From Rhizoctonia solani (Eukaryota > Basidiomycota > Agaricomycetes > Cantharellales > Ceratobasidiaceae): a stretch of DNA of 64,000 bases. Positions 32,781 to 44,600 of this stretch are shown piece after piece (position 1 is the stretch's first letter; the number at the start of each line of letters is the position of its first letter). The stretch is taken from NCBI RefSeq assembly GCF_016906535.1, contig NC_057377.1:186001-250000 (forward strand), given 5' to 3'. The position numbers were made by a program, and so were the translations under genes. Under the pieces are notes generated by a model that saw only the letters and a list, made by a program, of their open reading frames with translations, did not search any database and had not been told where the DNA came from.

Positions 32781-34349
32781 CACTGAGCAGCAAAAGTATT
32801 GCAGGTCAGGAGAGGTCAAAAGTTTACTTCCATTGCTGAGCAGCCAATCAGTGAATCCCATCTAAATCATACTGACACATGTGGCCATTGTAACACTATG
32901 CTGTAGCACAATATCTTACAAATCCATCAACAACTGAGCTCACAGCCCCACTTTTGCTGTAATGCAACCTGCAAAACTTTTGCTGATTGTGTTGAGCATC
33001 TTACAAATCTGCACATAACTGATTATGCAGTTCAGTACAAGTTCTGGTTTTTTGCATGCACATTTCCAGTTATATGGGCCATTGCTGGACAGAGTATCAG
33101 CTTGTTCCACCCATTAGGGACTGTGTAACAGAACTGTCTTCTCAGGGCCAGTAAAAGAAACTCCAAATTGCAGTTGCATTGCACTCAAGGCACTGTGTGG
33201 GCTGGAAATGCTTTGGGGTATCTCAGGTGACTGCTGGTACCCAGTGAAACAGTTTCCATGACCTTCCCATACCTGGGACTGGCAATATAAGAGATTGCAG
33301 TGGGTTGGGCTGTATGAGCTGAAAATTGAAATGCCACTCATTAGCTGGAATCCAAGCCTGATGACATAGAACTTCTAGCAGTAGCAGACACAGGTCAGGG
33401 GTATGCTGAGATCAGTTATCTAGGGCAGCAGTGATGTGTACACAAAGATAGGATGCAGTATACACAGAAATTGCAGACAATGGGTGGGGTCTCAAATTGA
33501 ACATGTTCTAACCCTGTGATTGTCAATCAGGGAACAGCCAGTTTTCCATCATAAGATTTGCCTTAGAGACACTTTCTGCTGTATGAGTTTCAACCTCTTC
33601 CAATTCACAATTGCAGAGCTAGAACGTGTTCAATTTGAGACCCCACCCATTGTCTGCAATTTCTGTGTATACTGCATCCTATCTTTGTGTACACATCACT
33701 GCTGCCCTAGATAACTGATCTCAGCATACCCCTGACCTGTGTCTGCTACTGCTAGAAGTTCTATGTCATCAGGCTTGGATTCCAGCTAATGAGTGGCATT
33801 TCAATTTTCAGCTCATACAGCCCAACCCACTGCAATCTCTTATATTGCCAGTCCCAGGTATGGGAAGGTCATGGAAACTGTTTCACTGGGTACCAGCAGT
33901 CACCTGAGATACCCCAAAGCATTTCCAGCCCACACAGTGCCTTGAGTGCAATGCAACTGCAATTTGGAGTTTCTTTTACTGGCCCTGAGAAGACAGTTCT
34001 GTTACACAGTCCCTAATGGGTGGAACAAGCTGATACTCTGTCCAGCAATGGCCCATATAACTGGAAATGTGCATGCAAAAAACCAGAACTTGTACTGAAC
34101 TGCATAATCAGTTATGTGCAGATTTGTAAGATGCTCAACACAATCAGCAAAAGTTTTGCAGGTTGCATTACAGCAAAAGTGGGGCTGTGAGCTCAGTTGT
34201 TGATGGATTTGTAAGATATTGTGCTACAGCATAGTGTTACAATGGCCACATGTGTCAGTATGATTTAGATGGGATTCACTGATTGGCTGCTCAGCAATGG
34301 AAGTAAACTTTTGACCTCTCCTGACCTGCAATACTTTTGCTGCTCAGTG
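32781..34349. mobile_element. 1.57-kb palindromic TA-flanked DNA element (foldback/MITE)
   Basis: Near-perfect inverted arms of about 730 bp (32781 to about 33512, and about 33616 to 34349) around a loop of about 100 bp. The termini are CACTGAGCAGC / GCTGCTCAGTG, flanked by TA at 32779-32780 and 34350-34351. This fits the Tc1/mariner/pogo superfamily, which duplicates TA. Identical 75-residue frames occur mirror-image in both arms but resemble no protein I know. The element lies at the broken 5' edge of an A-family gag. Confidence 0.82.
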
Positions 34350-34351
34350 TA

Positions 34352-34509
34352 ACTATGTCACACTGGAAGAAAGGGACCATTGCTGCGCATCAGGGCTATG
34401 CGTCAAGTGCAGACAAAAGGGGCATGGCATCAAACAATGCCCCAATGGCTGGAAAGCCACAATCAAGGAAGCAGCTAAGGTAGCTCAAGAAGAGTTGGAA
34501 AAAGAGTAA
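34352..34509 (+). pseudogene. C-terminal gag fragment, copy 5
   Basis: Carries the CCHC knuckle CVKCRQKGHGIKQC and ends GAA AAA GAG TAA at 34509. The slippery heptamer of the other copies is altered here (G GAA AAA instead of G GGA AAA), so frameshifting would be impaired. Confidence 0.82.
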
Positions 34510-37500
34510 GGCCAAGGATTACCATCAAACCCTTGGTTTCAAAAATAGAACTGCATGTATCTGTCTTGGAATTTGTAAATATTGCTACAGACTCCAACAA
34601 AAAACCACTCCTATTCATAGACCTAATACTGCGTGACTACCCAACAGACCCAATTAAAACCCTCATTGATTCAGGCGCTACCTCTAATTTCATATCCCCT
34701 GCTCTAGTAGAAAAACTCAAAATCCCAAAAACCCTACTCAAAAACCCACAAGTAGTGAGAATGCTAGATGGTACTATATCTCAGACTGGTTGTATCTGGC
34801 ACCAGGTTCAACTTGTGGTTTTGGCCAATGGCCACCCCCATTCCATTCCTTTCCTTGTATGCCCCATAGGAAACACGCCTGCCATACTAGGCATGACATG
34901 GCTCACCCAGGAGTCACCCCTTATTGACTGGTTGCTAGGTACCATTGCCTTCCCTGAGCAAGTACAAATTGCATCAGAGGAAGAAGCAGACCCTGATCCT
35001 TTGGCCAAACTACCCACTGAATACCACAAGTCTGCCCAGGGCTTTGGCAAAGAAGAATTTAAGGTCCTTCCTCCTCATAGGGAGTGTGATATTGCAACCA
35101 ACCTGCTCCCTGATGCCAAGCTTTCTCCTGGACCAATTTATGGCATGACCAACGCAGAATCTAAGGCGCTTAAACAGCACATTGACAAAGAATTAGCAAC
35201 AGGCAAGATCCGCCCTAGCACTTCATCTGCTGGTGCCCTGGTTATGTTTGTAAAAAAGGCTGATGGATCACTACAACTAGTTGTTGACTATAGGAAGCTC
35301 AATGAAGTCACCCATAAAAACATTTACCCACTTCCTAGACAGGATGTGTTATGGATATGACATTTCTTCTTTAATCTGTACTTATTTTATTAATTACACT
35401 AGTAACCTCACAGTAAATAAATGAGATAAAGATGCGAACTAGGGTTTTCAAGGTCCCTCTATCCAATAGTGACCTTTACAAAACCTACAAAGCTCAGGAA
35501 TACCCTTAATATGCAATGCCTTTTGCATATATGCTGTTTTCTCACTCATTTAAATATATATAAATTCAGCTGAGTACATAAACAGTAACAAGTAATATTT
35601 CTCTTGCTTGTAGTATTTATTATTCAAGATTCTATCTTGTGGCTACACACAGAAATATTCAGGGTCCCCCCTGTCGCATAGACAATTGCTCCGGCGCTTA
35701 ATCAGCCCTTAAGCGCCGATGCACTAAATGCGCCTTTTCTCCATCACCCGGGCATCCCACACTGCCGAATCGCTTGCGGTTAGGTGCGCATGTTTGTGCG
35801 CTCCAGAACGCTGGGTCAAACTCCCAAAACGGACAACATTTGGCTGAGTTATGCCCCATTTACTGTAAGTACCCAATGCAGAGGTATCCTACCTTTGGGA
35901 CTGTTTGCTCCAAGGATGAAACACTTAGCCTTGGGACATCTAAGGACCCACACAGGTAAATACTGCCTTGGGGAAAACATTGCCTTGGGGCAAATATTAG
36001 GATCTGTTGTTTGTTTACCATGTACCAAAGTATTGGCTCCCTCAAGTGTTTCAGTTGCCACATATACCTCCTGTACCCCCTCTTGGTATCAATCATGTAT
36101 ATACTTGTTTGTGCGCCTTCTCAGGGTATAAAAGGACCCTGTGAAGACGCTTCTAATGCATCCATTTATCCACTCTTATATATTGACATATACACACAAG
36201 CCTTTAACAGCTTATCTGCGCATTTACTTTAGTGATTGACTCACTGTAAAATAGCATAGGAGGTTATTTGGCGCACTAAGACCATAGGCCAGTCCCAACA
36301 GACACAGGGTAACCTATTAGTGTACTTACTGCAACCCTGTGCCCCTTGACTGTCACAGTTGTTGAGTTCAACATTGAGTATAGTGCAACAATACTGTAAG
36401 GATTGTTGTGATTGAGTGATAGTGTTTCAATCCACCATACCCCCTATATTGTAGATATCTTTACCTACAATATCTCTTAAATCCTAGATATATTGAAGGT
36501 AAACCCTATAAGTCTTAAGTCTTACTTAAGCATATATAAGTCCTATACTTATTAGGCCAATCCTATAAATCCTGTACATTAGTCAGGTAACTCTCTTACT
36601 TAAGGTACTATCCCAGAGACCTTAAGTATACATACCCTTAGTCACTTAGGCTTAAGTAACATTAGTCTAAGGTACTGTACATAACCAACCACCTGCACTT
36701 CATAGTTGCTAGACTATTTGTTAGGAGTTGTTATTCCTGATAATCTAGCCTATATTGTGCATATATTCTGTGCATATATTCTGATTCTTGATACTAGTTC
36801 TTAGTTATTCTCATATACATTTTGTATATAGTAATTCTTTCTTACTCCTGTACTTACACAACTCTTAACAGGATGACCTCATGGCCAAACTCAGGCACGC
36901 AAAACTATTCACAAAATTAGATTTGCATTGGGGATATAACAATGTTTGGATCAAAGAAGGGGACAAATGGAAGACAGCTTTTAGAACCAAGTACAGGCTA
37001 TTCAAGTATCTGGTAATGCCTTTTGGTCTCACTAATGCACCGGCCGCCTTCCAACACTTCATGAACAACCTATTCCAGGACCTTATTGACGTAACTGTGG
37101 TCATATACTTGGGCAATATCCTGATCTTCTCAGAAAACCCCAAAGAACACCCAATCCATGTCAGGGAAGTCCTCTCACGGCTAATGAAGAATCAATTATT
37201 TTGCAAATTGTCCAAATGCCATTTCCATGTCACAATGGTGGATTACCTAGGCATCATCATTTCCCCAGCAGGATTTTCAATGGACCAAAAGAAGATTGAG
37301 GCAGTCACATCATGGCCTCAACCTAGAACAATCAAACAGGTCCAGGCATTCTTAGGCTTTGTCAACTACTTGCACCGCTTCATCCCCAATTTCAGCTCAG
37401 TTGCACGCCCACTCCACAATCTCACCAGGAAGGAGACACCCTGGGTCTGGGGTAGCCAAGAAGAGGAGGTGTTCCAGGAATTGAAGTCCCTGGTCACCCA

Positions 37501-38181
37501 GTCACCAGTATTAATCCACTCCAACCTGGACCTCCCTTACTACCTAGAAACCAATGCATCAAGAGTAGCCATGGGAGCCATCCTTAGTCAAAGAGGAGCA
37601 GATAATTGTCTTCACCCAATTGCCTATATGTCCAAGTCATTTTCAGGGGCAGAAGCCAACTACAATACTCACAACAAGGAACTCCTTGCCATCATCAAAG
37701 CCCTGGAGGAATGGCATATTTTCTTGGAAGCAACAGACAAGCCCATCCAGGTTTTTACAGATCACAGGAACCTAGAATACTGGATGCAAGCTTGGACATT
37801 TAATTGGAGACACGCATGTTGGCAAATTTTCCTGAGCAATTTCAACTTTGAGATTCACTACCGCCCAGGGAAACAATCCAGGAAGCCCAATGCACTATCC
37901 AGACAAGCGGACTACAAGGATGGACCCCAAGAACCAGAGGTCATGCTACCATCAGAAGTCTTTGCCAATACGTCAGAAGAGGAACTTGAGATTGTCACAG
38001 AAATTTGCAACAGGCTGAGAGAAGACCCCTCCCTTGAACCAATTATCCAGTTCTTAACAGAAGATGCCAACAATGTGCCACCTTCTATCCAAAAAGCTTA
38101 CTGGGACTATGATTGGGAAGAGGACCTCTTATGGTACCATGGGAAACTGGTTGTACCTGATTCAGAAACCCTGAAAGAGCA
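34510..38181 (+). pseudogene. Pol of A copy 5, split by LTR C and truncated
   Basis: Protease (IDSGATSNF, about 34665) and the first part of RT run to 35346. RT resumes at 36871 after LTR C. Joining across the GGATG duplication restores PLPRQD/DLMAKL in frame. The RT motif reads YLGN (37103-37116) instead of YxDD, and the RNase H acid is lost (ETNAS for ETDAS). The frame continues to 38181, where the 173-bp element replaces the integrase. It is non-functional on several counts. Confidence 0.9.
35347..36870 (-). mobile_element. Solo LTR C inserted in RT
   Basis: 1,524 bp, starting TGTTAAGAG (at 36870 in element sense) and ending CCATAACA (at 35347). The exact target duplication is GGATG at 35342-35346 and 36871-36875. 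This copy defines family C. It keeps more CpG than the other two, including GGCGCTTA and TTAAGCGCC near 35690-35720. It has no coding capacity that I recognise. No internal region for this family was seen. Confidence 0.9.
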
Positions 38182-38354
38182 TGTCATAAACAGAGGAAAA
38201 TAGAACTAGCTGGAATTGAACCAGCTTGACCACTAAGCCATAGAGCCCTATTATTCCTCTGCTGACAACCCATGATTATACCTGCTACCCCCCAAATTTG
38301 GGCTTGGGCCAGCATGCAACCACTTGTACTGGTCATGTGACCATGTCCAGGACA
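38182..38354 (-). mobile_element. 173-bp TG...CA element with Pol III-like boxes (copy 3)
   Basis: Nearly identical to the copy at 9139-9311. The flanks GAGCA and GTTTT do not match, and the downstream sequence is not the rest of pol, so a deletion or exchange has occurred at its right edge. Confidence 0.75.
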
Positions 38355-38614
38355 GTTTTGCTTGCAAATCCTGGTTGAATTTTCATCTCATCTGAACAGG
38401 AACTGCCATTTCAGTGCCAATCAAGACCTTAATGTCATTGCTTATGTTATGCCACAAAGTGTAATGTGCCATGCATGCTAAAAGACATGTTGCAGAGGCT
38501 AAGACTAGTTATACATACCCTTACCATGTTTTCCCCAGTGGCAAGTGCCATTTGACAAAAGTTATTTGGCTATGTTATTCCCACACCTCCTACACCTGCA
38601 TTGGGGTCAGCTAC
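38355..38614. other. Unassigned interval
   Basis: 260 bp with no recognised repeat or frame. Confidence 0.4.
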
Positions 38615-39174
38615 TGTTACAACCTCCTATCATATACCATTGGAATTGCCTCATTTTTCTATTATTTTTACTATTTTTAACAGTCTTGATATCTATTGTT
38701 TTCCAATCACATGATCTTGGCGCTTATTATGCCAAGATGCCATGCCAAGATGCTGTGCCAAGGGCGCTTAGGAGAGATCCATGCTTCTGTGCAGCCTGCA
38801 GCACACTTCCTTTTTCACATGTAGGCTTCTATTCACACACACACAGACCACATGTAATTAGCTATCTTGTCTATATATACAGCAGGGAAATTGCTTGGAG
38901 ACCCCAAGTCAATTTTACCTTGTCTCATATTCATTAAGGAGGCATCACAGCCAGCTAAGTAGCTGGCCCCCCAGTAGTATTAACATCTTACCCCATTACT
39001 TGTGCTCACCACACCTCCAGGCCTAAGGCCCCTCCACATTGTAGATAGTTTATTAGATACTGCCTTAAGCAGTCTAGATAGTAGTTAGCCTTACCTAGTT
39101 AGATTGCAGTGCAGTAGTACAGCCTTAAGCGCCTGCCCACCAGCATGTACCCCACCTTACAGTGGAGTACAACA
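38615..39174 (+). mobile_element. Solo LTR of family A
   Basis: 560 bp, TGTTACAACC to GAGTACAACA, flanked by GCTAC at 38610-38614 and 39175-39179. Confidence 0.92.
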
Positions 39175-39194
39175 GCTACACATAACAAGCCAAA

Positions 39195-40716
39195 TGTTAA
39201 GAGTTGTGTAAGTACAGGAGTAAGAAAGAATTACTATACACAAAATGTATATGGGAATAACTAAGAACTAGTATCAAGAATCAGAATATATGCACAGAAT
39301 ATATGCACAACATAAGCTAGGTTTATCAGGAAAAAACAACTCTTAACAAATACTCTACCAACTACAAAGTGCAGGTGGTTGGTTATGTATAGTACCTTAG
39401 ACTAATGTTACTTAAGCCTAAGTGACTAAGGGTATGTATACTTAAGGTCTCTGGGATAGTACCTTAAGTAAGAGAGTTACCTGACTAATGTACAGGATTT
39501 ATAGGATTGGCCTAATAAGTATAGGACTTATATATGCTTAAGTAAGACTTAAGACTTATGGGGTTTACCTTCAATATATCTAGGATTTAAGAGATATTGT
39601 AGGTAAAGATATCTACAATATAGGGGGTATGGTGGATTGAAACACTATCACTCAATCACAACAATCCTTACAGTATTGTTGCACTATACTCAATGTTGAA
39701 CTCAACTACTGTGACAGTCAAGGGGCACAGGGTTGCAGTAAGTACACTGATAGGCTACCCTATGTCTGTTGGGACTGGCCTATGGTCTTAGTGTGCCAAA
39801 TAACCTCCTATGCTATTTACAGTGAGTCAATCACTAAAGTAAATGCGCAGATAAGCTGTTAAAGGCTTGTGTGTATATATCAGTATATAAGAGTAAAAGT
39901 AGGATGCATTAGAAGCATCTTCACAGGGTCCTTTTATACCCTGAGAAGGTGCACAAACAAGTATATACATGATTGATATTAAGAGGGGTACAGGAGGTAC
40001 ATGTGGCAACTGAAACACTTAGGAGAGCCAACACTTTGGTACATAGTAAACAACAACAGATCCTAATATTTGCCCCAAGGCAATGTTTTCCCCAAGGCAG
40101 TATTTACCTGTGTGGGTGCTTGGATGTCCCAAAGATAAGTGTTTCATCCTTGGAGTAAACAGTCCCAAAGGCATGATACCACTGTACTGGGTACTTACAG
40201 TAAATAGGACATAACTCTGCCAAATGTTGTCCATTTTGGGAGTTTGAGCCAGCATTCTTGAGCGCAAAAACAGGTGCACCTAAGCGCAAGCAATCTGGCA
40301 GTGTGGGATGCCTGGGTGATGGAGAAAAGGTGCATTTAGTGCATTGGCACTTAAGTGCTGATTAAGTGCCAGAGCACTTGCCTATGCAACAGGGGGACCC
40401 TGAATATTTCTGTGTGTAGCCACAAGATAGAATCTTGAATAATAGATACTACAAACAGGAGAAATATTACTTGTTACTGTTTATCTACTCAGCTAAATTT
40501 ATATATATTTAAATGAGTGAGAAAACAGTATATATGCAAAAGATATTGCATATTGAAGGTATTCCTGAGGCTTAGAGGTTTTGCAAAGGTTGCAATTGGA
40601 TAGAGGGACCTTGAAAACTGTAGTTTGCATCTTTATCTCATTTTATTTACTGTAGTATTACTTGTGTAATTAATTAAATAAGTACAGATTATAAGAGGAA
40701 TGTCATATCCATAACA
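39195..40716 (+). repeat. LTR C copy, full length
   Basis: 1,522 bp from TGTTAAGAG to CCATAACA, collinear with 28061-29582 and with the reverse of 35347-36870. The flanks CCAAA and ACATC do not match, so one side has been rearranged. Confidence 0.82.
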
Positions 40717-41686
40717 ACATCATTTATGAGTATATAAAGAAATAAAAATCAGTAGCTTGTGACATGTCTGGCATGTTTGGCCCCACTACTTGTGTGCAGA
40801 TGAGGTCCTTGCAAGGTATATGGGCCCACAGAAACAGGGGGCCTTGGACTAACAGTTGTATTTACATGACCACCCCATTTTTGAGGACACCAGAGACCAT
40901 TATTGCAAAGGTCAACATTTTATTGTATTTTTGTGTATTGTATGCATGTGTTACAATGTATTTATGGTATATACACATTGTGGTCTGCATGCAAAATGGC
41001 TGCCAAGACTGGACCCTGAGCAGTTTGGAATAATTTAGACTCACTTACATGTCTGACCTAACTTCCAGAAGTCTGGAAGGGGGTCCTTGGCAACTGTTGG
41101 AGCAGATGATAGCAAATTTGATAATTGACCAGGGTCTTTATATGCATCCAGAGAGTCTGGAACATCCAGACTGCTAAATGATGCTCCAGATGCCAGTTTC
41201 TACCTTACGGGTAGTCAACCATTACCGCTATTAACTCGGGCCCTAGCTCATGTGATCTTATATGCAGATAGTGTCTTTAGCTTCCCGCAATTTGCCAACG
41301 CAACTCATGCACATCAAGTTGCTCAGGGTATCACCCCGAATATTCCCAGTGCAACCATTTTAGTCCACACTTTACTTTATTCTTACTCATTAAGTTGAAC
41401 TTATGTTATTGCATGCATGGCAACTTGGGGTTGAAGCGGGGCAAACCCTTCTATTTACTAGGGGAGGTCAAGTGTCCGGGACGCATCTCCGCAGAGCTTC
41501 GAAGAACTTCGGCCCCCCACTGGGGAGTGAGTGCTTGGCGTTGACAGAACTCCAGCTTTAAGTGGCCTTGGTGGAGAAAACGAGGGTTTACTTGAGAACA
41601 AATCTAACTAAATAAAACAAAAAAGGAAGAACAAAACAAAAAACAATACCCGTTTGAAGGGAAATATGCCATTAGTATTCGTAGGT
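40717..41686. other. Transition from repeat block to gene block
   Basis: No gene or recognised repeat. CpG frequency rises visibly from about 41,200 onward, marking the boundary between the decayed repeat block and the host gene block. Confidence 0.5.
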
Positions 41687-44600
41687 TTAAATTGCTAATA
41701 TCTGTTGAATTGTCGCGTCAGAATCGTCTGCTTCAAACCGACTAGTCTCAGTAGCGGCAAAGTGTACTCCACGGAGGGATGAAGCAGAAATAGAGGGTCG
41801 ACGGGTCACGGATACAGTCCGCAGAGATGATCGAGGGGGGATGGAATCAGAAATACGCCTGCCAGGTTTGACAGTGTCCGGATTGGTGATATTGACCTCT
41901 GCGGTCGTTCCATAGATGTTTGCACGAGAGCTCGTCTGAAGTGGGGTAGCGGCAACAGAATAGGAAGACGCCGTCGCCGTAGATTCAGAGGGTGCAAAAT
42001 CTGGGTAATCCTTCCTGATCATTGCACGTGGTAGTGGAGTTTCGAGCGCGGCGGACGAGGCTGTCGATTCGCGACGAGAATAGGATCCTTTGTTCATTCT
42101 CGACGGGGCAGGCGTTGCTCCTGCAGTTCCTCGAACACCCAACTTGCGTTTAATCTAGATATACATAATGAGTACCATCTCGTCCGCGAACTCGAAATAC
42201 TCACCAATTCGAGTTCCTGCTGTTTCGATTGAAGCGCCACATTCAGTCCTTCCTTGTCTTCGAGATCCTGAGCACGAGCTTTGGACAATTGAACAATTCG
42301 GACTTCTTTGTCGGCACTTTCCGTCATTAGTTCGCTCACTCGTCGCTGCGTGCGGGTGCTCTCATCGACTAGGTGCTTCACCCGTTCCCGCAGTTTTGAA
42401 AGCTCGGTGCCCTCAACAGAACGTAATTTCTGAGCGTCGTCCAATTGTTTTCGCAGCTGGGACTCGGCTTGGAGTGCGTCATCACGCTGGACTTTGATGC
42501 GCTCCAACTCACGCCTATGAGATCGAAGTTGCTCGGCTTCTAATGCTTGAGTACGAATGGATTCCTCGGTCTGGGCGAGTTCTGTATTACGCGCTTGTAC
42601 AATCCGTTCCAGGCGACGGATAGTGTCCAAGGACGACTGGTGTTCGCGATCAAGGTCTTCGAGTCGCGTGATAACTCGCTGGTGCTCTTTGGCCACTGAA
42701 GAGCGGGCAGCTTGCTCAGAACTAAGCTGCTGTGCCAGCTGGAAATGTGTCAGCATTTAGCCATAGGGAATTCGCATCATGTACTTACAGAATCGCATTT
42801 TTGTTCAAGCGAACCTCTTTCATGCCTGGCATCCTCGAGCTCAACCCGCATACGCTCCATCTCGTCCTCAATCTCGGCCCGATCCTGAACAAGTTCGGCT
42901 CGATCATTTTCAGCACGAACGCAGCGAGCTTCTAAATCCCGCATCTGCTTCTCGGTACGTTCTATGTTCTCAAGGAGCTGGTTTCGCTCATTTTCTAGAT
43001 TCTTCCGTTCGGCTCGCAAGTCGCCCAGATCGCCCTGGAGCTGCTTTGGGCCTTGATTGGAGTTTTCGTACACCTTGATTTGATCTTGCTGTTCGACGAG
43101 TTTGGACTGAGTGGTTCGCAACTCATTTTGTGTGGAGATGTACTTTTCTTCCGCGTGTTGGGCTCGATCAGCTAGTATGGCCATATCCTCCTCCATGCGT
43201 TTCATCTCCGCCTGGACCTTGCCTGCCTCAGAGCGCTCCTTGGTAAATTTGACAAGTTCGGATCGGACCTCGTTCAATTCGGCTTGATAAGCGTCCCGCT
43301 CATATGCCAGCCCATCCATATCCTCCTTGAGAGCGTCGATCTCGGCCTGCATATCCTCCTGGCGAGCTTGTTCTCCGGCCTGTGACTCGGCCTTTGCCCG
43401 CTCCCATTCAGCCCGTTGGCGCTCCCACTCGGCCTCCTTGCGCTTCCACCCTTCGTCCGACTGTGGACTCCGACGGCCCGCCTTTCGGGCGTTCTCGAGC
43501 TCCTTGTTGAGACGGTTGACATCGGCTTCCAACGCCTTGATTGTAGTATCCGCTTGTTCAGCATACTTCCACTGTGACTCGACTTCAGCCTTGTACTCTT
43601 CCAACTGTCTTCGAAGCTTCTGGTCGGTCTCGGCCGTGTCGGGGTCCTTGGCAGCATCGAGGGCTTGCTCGGCCCGAACGGCCCTATCCAGCAATGCCAT
43701 CCGTTCCTTTTCCCACTGCTGCCTCTCCAACGCAAAGGCTTCCTTGGCTCCAGACCCATCCTTTTCCCTCTCCACACGGACCTCCAAGTCTCGAACCTCG
43801 GTCTCCAGCACACCACGCCGCTGGCCCCATCCTACGCGGGACTTCTCCACATCCTCAAGTCGAGACTCCAATTCAGCCAACCTCGCACGGGCCTCGTCCC
43901 TCTCCTCCTTTCTCCGTAGACTCCTTTTAGCTTCCTTCTCGGCCCGGCTCAGCTGGACATGCATCTCCCGCATCGCATTGCCGCTCGCCGCATCGAGGAC
44001 GCCTCGAGCAGTCTGCGCTTGGGCAAGTGTATCCAGGTCAGTGCTCAAGTTTCCAATCTCCGACAGCAGCGAATCTCGCTCGGTCGACATGTCGCCTATT
44101 CGAGCCTCCAGGCCAACTTGAGAAGTGCGCAATCCATCCCGTTCGTTGGCGATTCGCTCACGGTCAGCAATAAGCTCAGAGCGCTCCTTTTTCAATAGTC
44201 CAACCTCGTGACCAAGCTCTCCACATAATCGCTCGAGTTCTTTGACACGGGTACGGGCATCCTTGACAACACAGGATAATCTCTGGGCAGAACCTTCAGC
44301 CGTCTCGGCGCGGGAAAGAAGAATAGGGACGAGGGCGGTGTGGGCGGCGAGATCGGCTTTATATTGTGATTCGATGAGTTGAGTGAGGTCGGCAAGAGAG
44401 TTGGGATTGGCTCCGGAGAACGATGAGTTAGAAGAGAGTGAATTGGGTCGGCTACGAGACACAGACTTTGAGACGGCAAGAGGAACTCGCGATGGTGAAA
44501 CAGTAGAGGCATTAGATTCGTCGAGGTCCAATAACTGCAGGGATTTTCGGGACCCAACGCTTCCGACCGAAGCATTGTGCCGATGACCAATCGTAACACT

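Larger units (their letters stand above)
34352..38181 (+). mobile_element. Truncated A-family gypsy element (copy 5)
   Basis: Retains the last third of gag and pol up to the start of integrase. It is cut on the left at the palindromic element and on the right by the 173-bp TG...CA element, after which unrelated sequence follows. Solo LTR C (35347-36870) splits RT. There are no LTRs of its own. Confidence 0.88.

Noticed and set aside
33114..34016. Two identical 75-residue proteins in opposite orientation
   Set aside because: Explained entirely by the palindromic element. No domain or start context supports a gene.
28838..40289. Recurring 60-86 codon frames in the C LTRs
   Set aside because: Frames lie on both strands of the same repeat, overlap one another and match no protein I know.
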